The notes under the pieces are model-generated. The model saw only the letters and a list, made by a program, of their open reading frames with translations. It did not search any database and was not told the origin of the DNA. From contig NC_034012.1 of assembly GCF_000346465.2 (NCBI RefSeq), positions 18,681,924 to 18,745,923 on the forward strand: DNA of 64,000 nt, written 5' to 3'. Within the stretch, counting starts at the first letter, position 1. The number at the start of each line of letters is the position of its first letter. The translations under genes and the position numbers were made by a program. The stretch is from Prunus persica (taxonomy: Eukaryota; Streptophyta; Magnoliopsida; Rosales; Rosaceae). Shown here piece by piece: positions 11,406-22,836 of this stretch.

Positions 11406-11597
11406 TTAACAACATAATGCATTAATTGCTGTATTTTTTAAATATTTTTTATTGGCATATTGGTCCCATGGTTAGCATATTGCAATTGCAATAGAGGGTT
11501 CATCACATAGCACCCTCTACTGCAAGTAAAATTTTACTGTTTTAGTTCAATTTCATGCAATAAAATTCATTGATCTTAATCATTGCAGATGCTCTTA

Positions 11598-14311
11598 TAT
11601 ACTATTCCTTCCTTTACATTTTCTTCATTTTGAAATTTCATGTACTATCAAAGTTTCTTATCCAAACGCATTTTCAATAGCTTGCCGTTGACTGGTTGTG
11701 TAGTCTCGGTGTGTCTTTGGCCTCTCTTTGGTCTTTGTCTATCAAAGGTCATCTTTACCAAAACAAAAAGTAAGAGATGAAACATTAAAAAGTATATTTC
11801 CACTAGATATTTTCCAGGCAAGTAAAGCAGGAATTATCAACCAAAGAGAGTAAATGTCAATCATGCCATTTTGAAATTATTTAAAAAGGTTATTTACTAT
11901 CACCTGCCTATCAAACGAACTACTTGGTGAATAATAAATCTTATTAAATGCTAGGCATAGAGAAGTACAATAGAGAGCAAGGCTACCAATGGTGGGCGTG
12001 GTCTGATCCAGTTCAATTTTCACCTCACACCGAAATTAGAATCAGTATTATTCAATCAGTACGGTTCGGTCCCGTTTTGGTAAAAAATTTTATAAAACCT
12101 AATTCCGGTGCGGTTTTTGATTTTCAGGTTTCATACTAGATATTTTGTTATATATTTTTCTTTTTTTTTTTTTTACAAATTCCAACTAAAATTGTATTTT
12201 GTGGGCTTAAAAATTCACAAATGATCTAATTTCATGCAAAAAAAGATGATTGGGCCTAGAAAAGAAAGGTGCTTAAAAGTTGAACTTGGAGAAATATTAG
12301 TTACGGGATTAGAAGTGCGGTTTTATAAAGTGTGAAATTGGCACTAAAATCGATTTAAATCGGTCCGATCTATTTTGGTGCCTGTTTGTTTACTTTTTAG
12401 TCAACACAGTTTCTTTCCCGTTTTTTCCATCCGATGCTGCTTGGTGTTCCGGTTTTTAGGTCTCGATACCCACGCATGACCAACAGCCACAAACAGATAA
12501 CAACAAGGCTACCAATAGCCAGAGAAAAAGAAAGGCTACCAACAGCCACAACAGAAAAAATCACAATTGTAATAACTTCTCCAGTTAGAAAAATGATTCA
12601 TTTCTGGTGTGGGGAGTGCACCATAAATTTCTGAGGTATGACAAATTTTTCATGGCCGTCACATTAGAGCTGGAGTGTAAACGTGTGAAGTGCTATTTTT
12701 GGTTAGCCGCTTGATCCTTTATTTCTTTGGTAGAGTCTCCATTAATGGTTTTATGTTAAAGATTAATCTCAGTCATTAAATCGCATGTCCATTTTTAAAC
12801 TTTTTTTTTTTGGTTTTCCAACATCCCAACATCTTTCTGGCAATTATAGCACGTCTGAATTTATTTTTGGCCACCCTTTTTTTTATTTTTATTGTGGGTT
12901 CATTATTATTATTATTTTAACCAATGGGGTGTTTCGTTAATTTAACTTAGGTCTTTTGTTTAGTTAAGTAGTCTTGAACTCAAGTCTCCACGGCACCTAT
13001 GTGTGTGAATTGCCCCCTTCTTTATTTTTTCCCGAGAATGACAATGATAATATATAGTGAAGATGTAAAATCCAAAGGTCTGGATCTGATATGGTCCTTT
13101 TATTTTTTGTTATCAAAGGGTTATCTGCTTATGTTTGAGTAGCTGCACAAGTATTTGTATGGTCGTTTTCATAACCGTGAAGAAGCTTGGAAATTAAATA
13201 CATTCATTAATACCATACAGGGCTGTCAGGATGGGGTACAGTAGTGCCGCTGATTTTTTTTTCCTCCTTCGAAAAGATGTGAAAGGTTGGTTTAGTCTCA
13301 TTTATTTCTTTTCGTGAGTAAGTATAAGGTAGGTTCACAAAATAATGTGATGACACTATTATTATTATTATTTTTTTCAAGAGACAATCTTGTAGAACCA
13401 AAAGATACGGAAAGAGCACATGCCCAATTATATCATAAGGGTCCCGATACCTAGGCCTGGGCTACAAAAGTGTACGAATTGGAGGACGACACAGGGCCCC
13501 TGAAAAAAATGGGGCTTCCTATTAAATCTTTTTGACCAAGAATATAGTAGCAAAAATGACATTTTATGTGTGTTATTGATACTTTATTCTGAAATGTAAT
13601 GAGCATTTTTATTTATTTTTATATAGTGGCCATTTTTTACTTAAATTAACGAACTTAGAACATAAGCTTGGGATTTTATTTGTATTTTTGTTTAAAATGA
13701 GTTAAGTGTTGAACATAAAAAGGTTCAAACTTTTATTTATGCCCATGGTCTGCAAAAAACTTTTATACCAAACGGATTCAACATCCAATGATAAAGCAAA
13801 GCGAGGGCTCATCTATGGGCCACTGGACTGGCCTCTCTAGACAGAAAACTAATGGAAATAGCACTTATAGTCTGCAAAAGCTCCTCCCTGCAGTCTTCAA
13901 TATAGATAATGAGAAAACCACCATGATTTGCATTTTCTATTTTTTTTTGTGTTTTTTTTTGTCAAAGTTAGGAAGGGGAGGGGGGGGGGGGGGGGGTGGG
14001 GGGGGTTTTCTCACACATATTGGTAAAGTGTCACCAGGTTTGAACCTGAGACTACTGATTTTCAAGTCAAGGCCCTATTCACTAGGAGCTATATCGAAAA
14101 AATAACAACTAGACTATGAAGTGCATTACACTTTGAGAACCGTTAAAGCGCATGGGTGGGTCACCCAAAACCTTAAAGGCCTACCGTTTTGGCCTTTTTT
14201 TTTTGTTTTGTTTTCACGTGATCCCATCCCATTATGGAAGATCCTTTGTCGTTCAATATGGCTTCACTCACAATTGAGCAAATATGTCCCGTTTATGTAT
14301 TCCTCCATGTG
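11598..14311. other. Long non-coding stretch
   Basis: About 2.7 kb in which I find no convincing exon on either strand. It contains homopolymer T runs, an ATT run near 12905, and the G tract at 13980. Confidence 0.4.
13980..14005. repeat. Poly-G tract
   Basis: Seventeen G, one T, then eight G. The length may vary by assembly error. On the G-rich strand it could form a G-quadruplex. Confidence 0.8.
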
Positions 14312-14365
14312 ATGATTATTTTGTTATATGTTGATGATATTGTACTCACGGGGAACACTCGAGGT
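14312..14365 (+). pseudogene. Copia reverse transcriptase fragment
   Basis: The frame reads MIILLYVDDIVLTGNTRG, the catalytic YVDD box of Copia reverse transcriptase. The flanking frame breaks quickly, so only this scrap is clear. It is directly followed by a hAT fragment. Confidence 0.65.
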
Positions 14366-14439
14366 GTCTTCTATACAGTCTGATATACATCTCTCTCATA
14401 ACATATGGATGATAAAGAGACTCATTATCATTATCTTAG

Positions 14440-15540
14440 GTTGAAGAATTCTTTTTGGAATTTTTGACTGTGAATGATACAACAAGACAAAGACTTTTTG
14501 AAGAGTTGCAGAGGGTGTTGCGAAAAAACTCAAGCTTGATATTGATAATGTGAGAGGACAAGGCTATGACAATGGATCAAATACGAGTGGGAAGTACCAA
14601 GGTGTCCAAAGAAAACTTTTGGATGTAAATCTTAAAGCATTGTACACACCTTGTGGTTGTCATAGTCTTAACTTAACATTTTGTGATATTGCAAACTTAT
14701 GTGGAAAAGCAAAAGACTTTTTTGGAGTCATACAACATATTTATACATTGTTTGGTAATTCTACAAAGCTGTGGAAGATATTGAAAAATAATGTTAAACG
14801 CTTAACTCTAAAATCGTTGTCAGTTACACATTGGGAAAGTCGTATTGAAAGTATAAGAGCAATAAGATTCCAAGCTCCGGATTTAAGAGAAGCTTTACTT
14901 CAGCTAGCAGAAAGTGACGGTGACTCCAAAATAAAAAGTGAAGCTAATTCTTTGGCAACATATGAACTTGAAAATTTTGAGTTCTTATTGGGGATGGTGA
15001 TTTGGTATGATATATTAGGTATTGTCAATGTAGTTAGCAAAAACTTACAATCTGAAGACATACTTATTGATGTTGCAATTGATAAAGTGAAAGGGTTGAT
15101 TACTTTTTTTTGAAAAGTACAGAGAAATGGGTTTACAGTACCTATGTGTACTGCTAAAGAAATTGCTATTGATATGGGAATTGACCCGACGTTTCCTGAA
15201 GTGAAAAATTTGTAGAAAAAAACATTTTCATGAGAATGCTTGTGACCCATCCCAATTAGTTCCTGAATCAGCTAAAGAAAAGTTTAGAATTGATTATTTC
15301 TTGTATTTAGTGGATCAAGCTATTGGTTCTTTATGGAGAAGGTTTCAATAATAACAAGAGTATGAGAATATTTTTGGGTTTTTGTTCACTTCAGAGAAGT
15401 TATATACATTAGATAACAGCGATTTGAAGACTTGTGCAGCCATCTGGAAAGCATTTTGAAAATGACAAGTTTTCTGATGTTGATGGGGAGGATTTATTTG
15501 TTCAGTTGAAAGTTTTACTGGAGGTTTTATCAAAAGAAAA
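14440..15540 (+). pseudogene. hAT transposase fragment (TTF/ZMYM1-like), broken
   Basis: The reading begins with EFFLEFLTVNDTT, shifts once, and continues from about 14540 as VRGQGYDNGSNTSGKYQGVQ, then YTPCGCHSLNL and HWESRIESI. After a stop at 15111 it resumes with EKYREMG, and later DYFLYLVDQAIGSLWRRF and ENIFGFLFTSEKLY. This is the catalytic and insertion region of a plant hAT transposase; the GQGYDNGSN and CxxHxLNL motifs are typical. Several stops and shifts kill it. It ends abruptly near 15540, before the dimerisation domain, where an opposite-strand Copia fragment begins. Confidence 0.8.
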
Positions 15541-16290
15541 AAATGTGCTACAAGGGCCATAATAACCCTTAATGAATCTTTGGTTGAGACTGGTGAGAAA
15601 GTCTCATTAAAATCTATTCATTCTTTCTGTGTGAATCCCTTTGCAACCAACCTTGCCTTATACCTGTCTATCTGTCCTTTTGAGTCCAATTTCGTTTTAT
15701 ATACCCACTTACAACCAATTGGTTTGCAACCTTGGGGTAAAGTTAAAAGCTTCCAGACTCCAATTTTCTCCATTGAATTCAGTTCTGATTTCATTGCTGC
15801 AAACCAGTTTTCTCTCTTTTCACTTGTCATGGCCTGTTTGAAGGTTGCAGGATCTTCTATGATATTCACATCATGTTCTGCTCCCTGCAAGTACACAAAA
15901 TAATCATCTCCTAAAGCAGGTTTTCTTTGCCTTTGTGATCTTCTTAGTTCCACGTTAGGTTCTAGATTTTCTACTTCAGGTGCTTGAGCCATGACCTGGT
16001 TTTCTGCTGGCAGTGCTTGATCGTCATTTAATTCCATTGGTTCTGCAGTTTCAAGTCCATTTGTATTGATCTCCTCAATGTGTACCAGCTGAGTATTGCT
16101 TGAATCAATTTGAGGTAGTCTGACAATATCTTCATTCGAAATCTGTGGCATGTCATGGTTCAAGGTTATTTCTTCAAAACTGAAACTTTCCTCCTCATCT
16201 CTTTCTTGGTCAGTTTCTATAAAGACTGCTCTTGAGGTTTCTATGAATCTGGTAGTGTGTTTGGGGCAATAAAATCTATATCCCTTTGTT
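15535..16290 (-). pseudogene. Copia pol fragment (integrase tail to start of reverse transcriptase)
   Basis: On the minus strand the reading runs from KGYRFYCPKHTTRF near 16290 (integrase C-terminal region), through an acidic linker, to RRSQRQRKPALGDDY, then KWVYKTKLDSKGQIDRYKAR and LVAKGFTQKE. An in-frame TGA follows near 15615, after which the frame continues IDFNETFSPVSTKDSLRVIM and stops matching at about 15535. It is a cut-out of a Copia polyprotein, truncated at both ends, and cannot work alone. Confidence 0.85.
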
Positions 16291-16358
16291 GCCTTCGGAA
16301 TAAAAGTTGCCTCGGAATAAATGTTGCCTTCGGAATAAAATTGTTGCCTTCGGTATAG
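16289..16358. repeat. Short tandem repeat, four units
   Basis: The unit ttgccttcggaataaaa occurs about four times with small length changes, starting exactly where the Copia fragment stops matching. Confidence 0.7.
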
Positions 16359-16523
16359 TCAGCGCGCTTGACAATTGCCCCACGAGTTTCGGGGACGCTT
16401 GGACCGTGGAAGCGAGGAATGCGGATCAGGTTGACTAAAGGTCTCCTGAATCTTGCGAGATTGCGGCTCGGGTCGACCTTGTATTACCGAGACTGTGAGG
16501 GCGTGTCACAAATTGTGGAACGA

Positions 16524-16586
16524 GAAATTGACGGATATCAGGAATTGACGGCATACAAGGAATTGACGGATATCAGGAATTGAGGG
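16524..16586. repeat. 17-bp tandem repeat
   Basis: The unit gaattgacggatatcag is repeated about four times with small changes, giving a 17/34-bp period. The sequence just before it (16356-16520) is more GC-rich than the surroundings, and I cannot identify it. Confidence 0.7.
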
Positions 16587-17252
16587 AAATAAAGGGGTAC
16601 ACCTAGGTGGTAGTTTTAAATTGATTTCAATGCTTTTAAAAGAGTTTTATTGACCATGAGTATGATTGACATATACCTATATAAACATATGAATGCATTG
16701 ATTTCAGTACGAATATAATGAAGAAGATAATTTAGTTTTGCATAACTGTTTTTACAATGGGGTTAGTATGTTCATATACTATTTTCTTAAACTTTATTTT
16801 TGTCCCCTCACATTTTTTGAATGTTTTGCGCCCCTAGGCAGTAGGCGTACATCTGTGAGCCACCACAGGGCAGTTTCTGCTTCCCGCACTACCTTAGTTT
16901 GATGTAGCGTTCTTGGTTCACAAGTTGTTTCCTTCCTTGTAAATTGGTCGGTCTAGTTGCTCTGATATTGCCCTAGGACGTATTTAACTGTTGGAACGTA
17001 TTTATATTTGTATACTGGCAGTTGGTGTTTATATTTAAATGCTTGTTGACAGGTGTAAATTTTGGGGAAAGAACAAATTACAGGGTGCCAAATTTTCGGT
17101 AGAAGTCAAACCTAAAATGAAGTTAAGTTTTGAAAAGAAGGGCAATTAGGTCATTTGTGCTCGACACCCGCCAGGTGTCGGACAGGCACAGGGTCCGGCT
17201 CAAATTCCAAAGTGGAATTTATGTCGGGTTCTGTCATTTGGTGCGCCTCCAA
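16587..17252. other. Unassigned sequence before the LINE
   Basis: No domain seen. The later part may belong to LINE ORF1, but no motif supports that. Confidence 0.3.
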
Positions 17253-17505
17253 GTTTTGATAATTCCCATTCTTGTCCACGTGAGCTTGTTGCTTCCCCAA
17301 GTTTGGAAGTTTTGGTTACTACACGAGCTGAGGAATAAGGTGCAACTAGTTACTTCCTAGTTTAATTTGGTGAAATTTGAACAACCTAAAAATTTGGTGG
17401 GGGAATCTACTCCTTGCAATGATGTCGATCTTAATGAAATGATTTTGGTTCTTTCAAAATCCAAAAAGAAAAGGTTGTGAAAAGAGCTCCGTGATGGGGA
17501 TCCTC
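17253..17505 (+). repeat. Direct repeat copy 1 within the LINE ORF1-like region
   Basis: It runs from gttttgataattcccattc to gggatcctc and matches 19392-19643. The frame is broken. The two copies lie on either side of the solo LTR, but they are not LTRs: after removal of the LTR they are about 450 bp apart, as an older tandem duplication. Confidence 0.8.
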
Positions 17506-17647
17506 AACAGCTTTGGGAGATAGTAACATAGGTGGAACTGCTTCTAATATCAAGGATACTGATGTGGCTCTCGGTTCACCAATATAGGGTTCTCTTTCAT
17601 ATACCACTTCTAATTTTTTGGATTCTTCTAGTAAATTGGTTGAACCT

Positions 17648-19340
17648 TGTTTGGGCTCAATTTGGCGCACCTAGCCCAACACTACAAGAGCCCAGAATAA
17701 CAAAAGCCACAGGATCCAAAATCTGGATTGTGCAAAATATGAATCAAAGGCCCAAAGTCCAAAAAGGCCTAGCCCAAGATTTATCAAAATATGGCAAGTA
17801 GACTTGGGCCCCCCAAAAGAAAAGCAACCAGCCTTGGGCTCCAGAAAAATCAAAGCGGGCTCGGTATAATTAAAAAGAAGAGAAACCCAAAAATTGGAGA
17901 CAAACCCACGTGATCTCCTGACTTGGAAAAGTCAACAATTTCAACTATCACAAATAGTTGATTGGGAATTAATTAAAAGCAGGTCAGTAGCAACAAGACT
18001 TCTCTGAATCTCTGCCATCAGAAAATCAAAATCCCTTTTATATATTTAGAAATAATGTTTCTACTCTAAAGAGGGTGATCCTTCCAAGAGATAAGTAGGC
18101 TACGTTCTCGAAAAGAGATAAGCAGGAGGACAGGGAGTTGTTCAAATTGGGAAATCAAACTAACCATCACGGTTTAAGCTCTCACAAGGGGCAGTTGGAA
18201 TTAAAGAGAGGTTAGGTTCTCTTTCAAAAAACAGAGAAGTGATTGGTCTTAAAAGAACTGACTATTGAGAGCCTATCTGCCAGAATTGATAAAAACCTCT
18301 TCTTCTTTGTATTTAAAAATGAAAGATCTTTTAAGAATTTTGCCGCCCATTATTAAATGAAAGAAACCCTACTCTAAAGCATTTCTTATAAATATGAGAG
18401 GGAGTGAACAGGGCAAAACACAGAAAAATTCAACAATCAATTAAACAATCAAAAATCAACCAAAGGCAAAAAAACTCAAAATGATCACTTGATCATTGAG
18501 AACCTTCAAACAAACTGGAGCAACTAAAAGCTCATTTGAGCCACAAAAGAAGCCAGCTATAGATCAGAACTTCCAAAGTTCAGACTTCGAGAAATAAGTC
18601 ATTCAAAACGAGACTTCTCTAGTTACAAATTTGGTTCAGCAAAAACCAAGACAAGCAAAGTTTGAGTTTTCACAAATATGAAAACCTCAACAAATTTTAT
18701 AGTGCAGTTTCAGCTTATTAAGTCCTCAAGTCCAGCCATTTCTGCCCCTTCAGACTAAAGAAGCCGTTGTTCTGCCCGCTCAAAAGCCTCCCAAGGCTTC
18801 AAGTAGATTAAAGCGCTGCCAAAATTGAACTTTGGTATCGATTTACGGTTGAAGCTAAGCAGTTGAAGTTGTTAACAGCTCAGTCCAGCACAGACATACT
18901 CAGTCCAGTCCGGATCAGAAGTTTCAACCCAGACAGAAATGAGATTCCAACCATCTTTGTGTCTTTCTAGAGTTGATTTCTCCCTTCTGAATTTTGTAAA
19001 AGGCAGTTCTGCCTAAAACAGTCCACTTTATTATCATCTATTCTGGCCAGAACTACCAATTTTATGCTGTGATAAATTATGAAGTCCTCACCAATCTGAG
19101 GCAGGAAAAGAACTTACTTGGGAGATATTCCTCACCCAAATTCACAATCGCTTGTTTAGAAATCAGTAACTTGGGGCGCAAGTTATCTGTTTCAAAGAAG
19201 TCTGCTAGGATTTTTTTTTATTGCTAGCAGTGGCACGCTCGCACACCCAAGAAAGTTGGCTTGTTAACCAGTCAATGGTTTTCAAGGTAATGAGGAACTT
19301 TGCCCTTCCATCACAAGAATAAAAACAAAACGGGTGAACA
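17648..19340 (+). mobile_element. Solo LTR of the PMD-carrying retrotransposon family
   Basis: It begins TGTTTGGGC and ends CGGGTGAACA like the LTR at 2886-4425. It is flanked by the 5-bp direct repeat aacct (17643-17647 and 19341-19345). No internal region is present. This is the product of recombination between two LTRs of one insertion. A TATA box sits at 18387. The host sequence is the LINE. Confidence 0.92.
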
Positions 19341-19391
19341 AACCTTCTACTCTAATTTCCAATGAGGTTGAATCTTTTAGTCTACCTTGAG

Positions 19392-19643
19392 GTTTTGATA
19401 ATTCCCATTCTTATACTGGTGAGCTTGTTGCTTCCCCAAGTTTGGAAGCTTTGGTTACTACATAGGCTGAGAATGAGATGCAACAGGTTACTCCATAGCT
19501 TAATTTGGTGGAATCTGAACTGCTTACAAATTTGGTGGGGGAATCTACTCCTCACAGTGATGTTAATCTTAATTAAATGATTTTTGTTCTTTCAAAATCC
19601 AAAAAGGAAAGGTTAAGAAAACAGCTTCCTAATAGGGATCCTC
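19392..19643 (+). repeat. Direct repeat copy 2 within the LINE ORF1-like region
   Basis: Matches 17253-17505 with scattered differences. It continues into RARIASQ-type sequence that looks like an ORF1 end, then is cut at 19713 by another LTR. Confidence 0.75.
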
Positions 19644-19713
19644 GTCCTGAGCCTATTAGTACTCGGGCAAGGATTGCTTCTCAATAGTATTCCCAATAAA
19701 ATTGCTTTACTGG

Positions 19714-21087
19714 TGTTGAGACCCAAAATGTCACGAGAAGCCCAAGAATTTATCCAAGCTGTATTTTAGGAATTTATCCATTAAATAAATATAGAGATAG
19801 TGTACATGCCATGCCAAGCAAATAATACATTATCCTATACTAAACCACCTGACAAGCTTAAGTGGGGCCAAGCCATATACATGCATGGTGAGGGATCAGA
19901 GAGTGGAAGTTTTGGGTTGCTTGGGGCACTAAAACTTAGGCCCACTTTTTTGAGCCCAAATATGCCGGTGAGCAAGATAGAGAAATACCAAAACCCAGCA
20001 ACAATTTCCTCATACAGTAAATACAGTCCTATTGCCATCGTCCTTTCTGTCAACATTAAAGCCACAACTACTGCCAGCCTCACCCTCATGCATCAAAACC
20101 TACACCCTAACCGACAGTCAAAGTCAATTAAAGCCCATCCTCCAGCAACTACCTATTTCTCATTTAACAACATTAAAACCCAATTTTCTTGCAACCACTG
20201 AGAGCTCCAACGCCTATAAATGGAAGACATTGGTTACCCATGGGGGGTAGACAGACAAGAATGGCAGGAAGAGCAAGCATATCCTTTAATTGCTTAAAGT
20301 ACCATAACTTAAGCCTTAACCTTTCCATGCCTTTCCCAAAAACACCCGAACCATTCCAGTATCCATTCCTCAAGCAAATCTCTCATTCTTGCTAAACTTA
20401 TTGGCTCTTAGCTCCCACACCACAAGCCACTCAAACCAAGCCTAAACTTTTGATTCACTTATCTTTATTTGCTTGGTGAGAAAAACCAAAGTATTCCCTA
20501 AGAATCATCGTTCTTTCGTGGTATTTTGGGGCCTAGTTCTTGAACCCAAGCAAAGTAGCAACTTCACACTCTCTTTACAGTGGCCCAAGTCTACCTAGAG
20601 CTGCTGGAACAAAAAAGACCCTCACATAAATGGTGACTCTACTTGGGACTAGGCCATTTTCTCTTGCAGTGACTCCTCAACAACCACAAGCTTTATGATC
20701 TTTTCAGGCCACTGAGGTGTCAGAGACACCAAAGCAAACTCCTAACAAACCTACTTGGGGGCTTCATGCCAAGCAAAATTTGAAATATATATATTTGATT
20801 CGCTGCTCTGCTTGTACATCTACCAAGTAGACTTACCATTTGCAGATGAACCACCATTCCAAGCAGAAACTATTCTCTCCATCCATGTCCATGAGGATAC
20901 CATCGGATCCATCTTCAATATCATTCTCATTAGCACTGCAGACATCTCTCAACATCCATTCACGACTGGAGGCTTCAGCCAACATGCAAGCCGCTGATCA
21001 CTGCCTTTCACTTCTATCTCCACCATGAAACACTATCAGCAAGCCTGAAGCATCGCCAAAATCCCTTATGTTATCCAAACAAAAAGC
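19714..21087 (+). mobile_element. LTR plus primer-binding site of a second Ty3-type element, truncated
   Basis: The LTR is 19714-20626 (starts TGTTGAGACCC, ends CTCACA; 913 bp), with TATAAATGG at 20215. Four bases later comes tggtgactctacttgggac (20631-20649), which resembles the primer-binding site used by several plant Ty3 lineages. The leader then runs to about 21087 without gag, where LINE endonuclease resumes. No 3' LTR is present, so the insertion is truncated or was rearranged. Short frames inside it lack recognisable domains. Confidence 0.65.
20631..20649 (+). other. Primer-binding site
   Basis: The sequence tggtgactctacttgggac follows the LTR end after a taaa spacer. It is close to the common plant form tggcgactccactggggac. 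Confidence 0.6.
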
Positions 21088-22836
21088 ATGAAATTGATTA
21101 TGTGGAAGCAACCAATGGTTTCACTTTCTCGAATTCGTCCTTCCTTTTGGCGATTAATTGGTATAAGTTTAGTGGGCGTTATTGTTCGATTTTTGCTGGT
21201 CCTCACCTTATCTTGGAGGATTTCAATGCTGTCCTTGGATCTCATAAGAAACTTGTTGGGCTTCTCCCACGTCGTGCATCTTGTGAGGATTTTCAGGCAA
21301 TGGTTGATACTTGTGATCTTTTTCTTATTGACACTAAGGGCTCCCTTTTTACATGGACCAATGGTCGTGGTGCTTCAACGCACATTTAAATGCTTCTAGA
21401 TCATTGTTTTTGTTGTTCTTCTTGGTTTGATGCTTGGCCAGTTGCAAGTTACTCTACGCGCTCGTCATTCTTCTGATCATAAGTCGCTTTTCAGAAGTAT
21501 GTTGCACAATTTCCCACTCATTTTCGCTTTTAGTTCGTTTGGCTTTATCACCCAGATTTTTAAAATTTTGTCAAGGATGCATGGACTTCTTTCCAAGTTT
21601 TTGGTTGTCCAATGTATGTTTCACAGTCTAAACTGAAATTACTCAAGCCTCTTCTAAAAGCTTGGAATATTAATGTGTTTGGTAATGTTCACACTACGGT
21701 TGACTCTGCTTGATCAACTTTGGAATCTGTTCAACTAGAGATTTCTACTTTGGGGTTTTCTGAGGCTTGTCATGAGGCAAATTGCAAGCACTTTCTCATC
21801 TCTCTCAGGCTCATTCTAAATGGTTACATGATGGGGATTAGAATACCAGTTACTTTCATACTCTTGCTAAAATTCGACGGTGTTGTAATTTTATTTGTTC
21901 TGTCTAAGTTGGTCCTAATTTGGTGGAAGATATTAATTCTTTAAGGTCTCATGATGTGGATAATTTTTCTATAACGTTTACTGATGATCAGTCCACCACT
22001 GATATAGGTCTCATCTCAAGGTTAATCTCTCCTATGGTGTCCTCCTCTCAAAGTGATTTGTTGTTAGCTGTCTCTACCTTTGATGAAGTTCACTGAACTG
22101 TGTTTTCAATATATCCAAATAGTTCCCCTGGGCTCAATGGATGTGGTAAATGTGGTTCGCACATTTTTTTTATATCTTGCTATATTCTCCCTAATCTCAA
22201 TTCTAGTTTTTTTTTGTTTTTTTTTGTTTTGATCCCCAAATAGCCGGAGGCAAATTCCATCTCCCAGTTTCGTCCAGTTGCCATGGATAATTTTCTTTTA
22301 AGATCATTACCAAGATCCTTGCTTGCCCTAATTGTTGCCAGAATTATCTCACCAAATCAATTTTCTTTTCTTAAGGGCAAACATATTTCATATTGTATTT
22401 TACTCACTTCGGAAGGTATCAATTTACTTGATAATAGAAATTTTGGTGGTAATGTGTCAATTAAATTTGATGTCGCCAAGGCTTTTGATACCCTTAATTG
22501 GACTTTTCTCACCAATGTTCTCACTGCCTTCGGTTTCCATGAAGTGTTCATTAAGTGGGTGGGTGCTATTCTTTCCCCTGCTTGTTTTTTGATTCTTTTT
22601 AATGGCTCTCCAGTTGGGTTTTTTGGTTGTTCTCAAGGGGTTCGTCAAGGGGATCTGCTTTCTCCCATACTTTTTTATCTTGCTGAAGAGGTTCTGAGTC
22701 ATTGCTTCCACGACCTTCATATTTCTGGTTGTATCAAATCCATTTCTTCCCCTCGTAGGGTTGCTGCTCCCTCTCATGTGCTTGATGCTGATGTTATCCT
22801 TGTGTTTTGTAGTGGTGATAAGCGTGAAGGGAATAT

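Noticed and set aside
13207..13419. Minus-strand open frame of 70 codons
   Set aside because: AT-rich sequence with an ATT run and T homopolymer; no domain or splice context.
17253..19643. The two direct repeats (17253-17505 and 19392-19643) considered as short LTRs of one element
   Set aside because: They lack TG/CA ends and a target duplication; the true LTR with AACCT duplication lies between them.
19800..20201. Open frame of 133 codons
   Set aside because: Lies in the U3 part of an LTR, with no domain and no splice or promoter logic.
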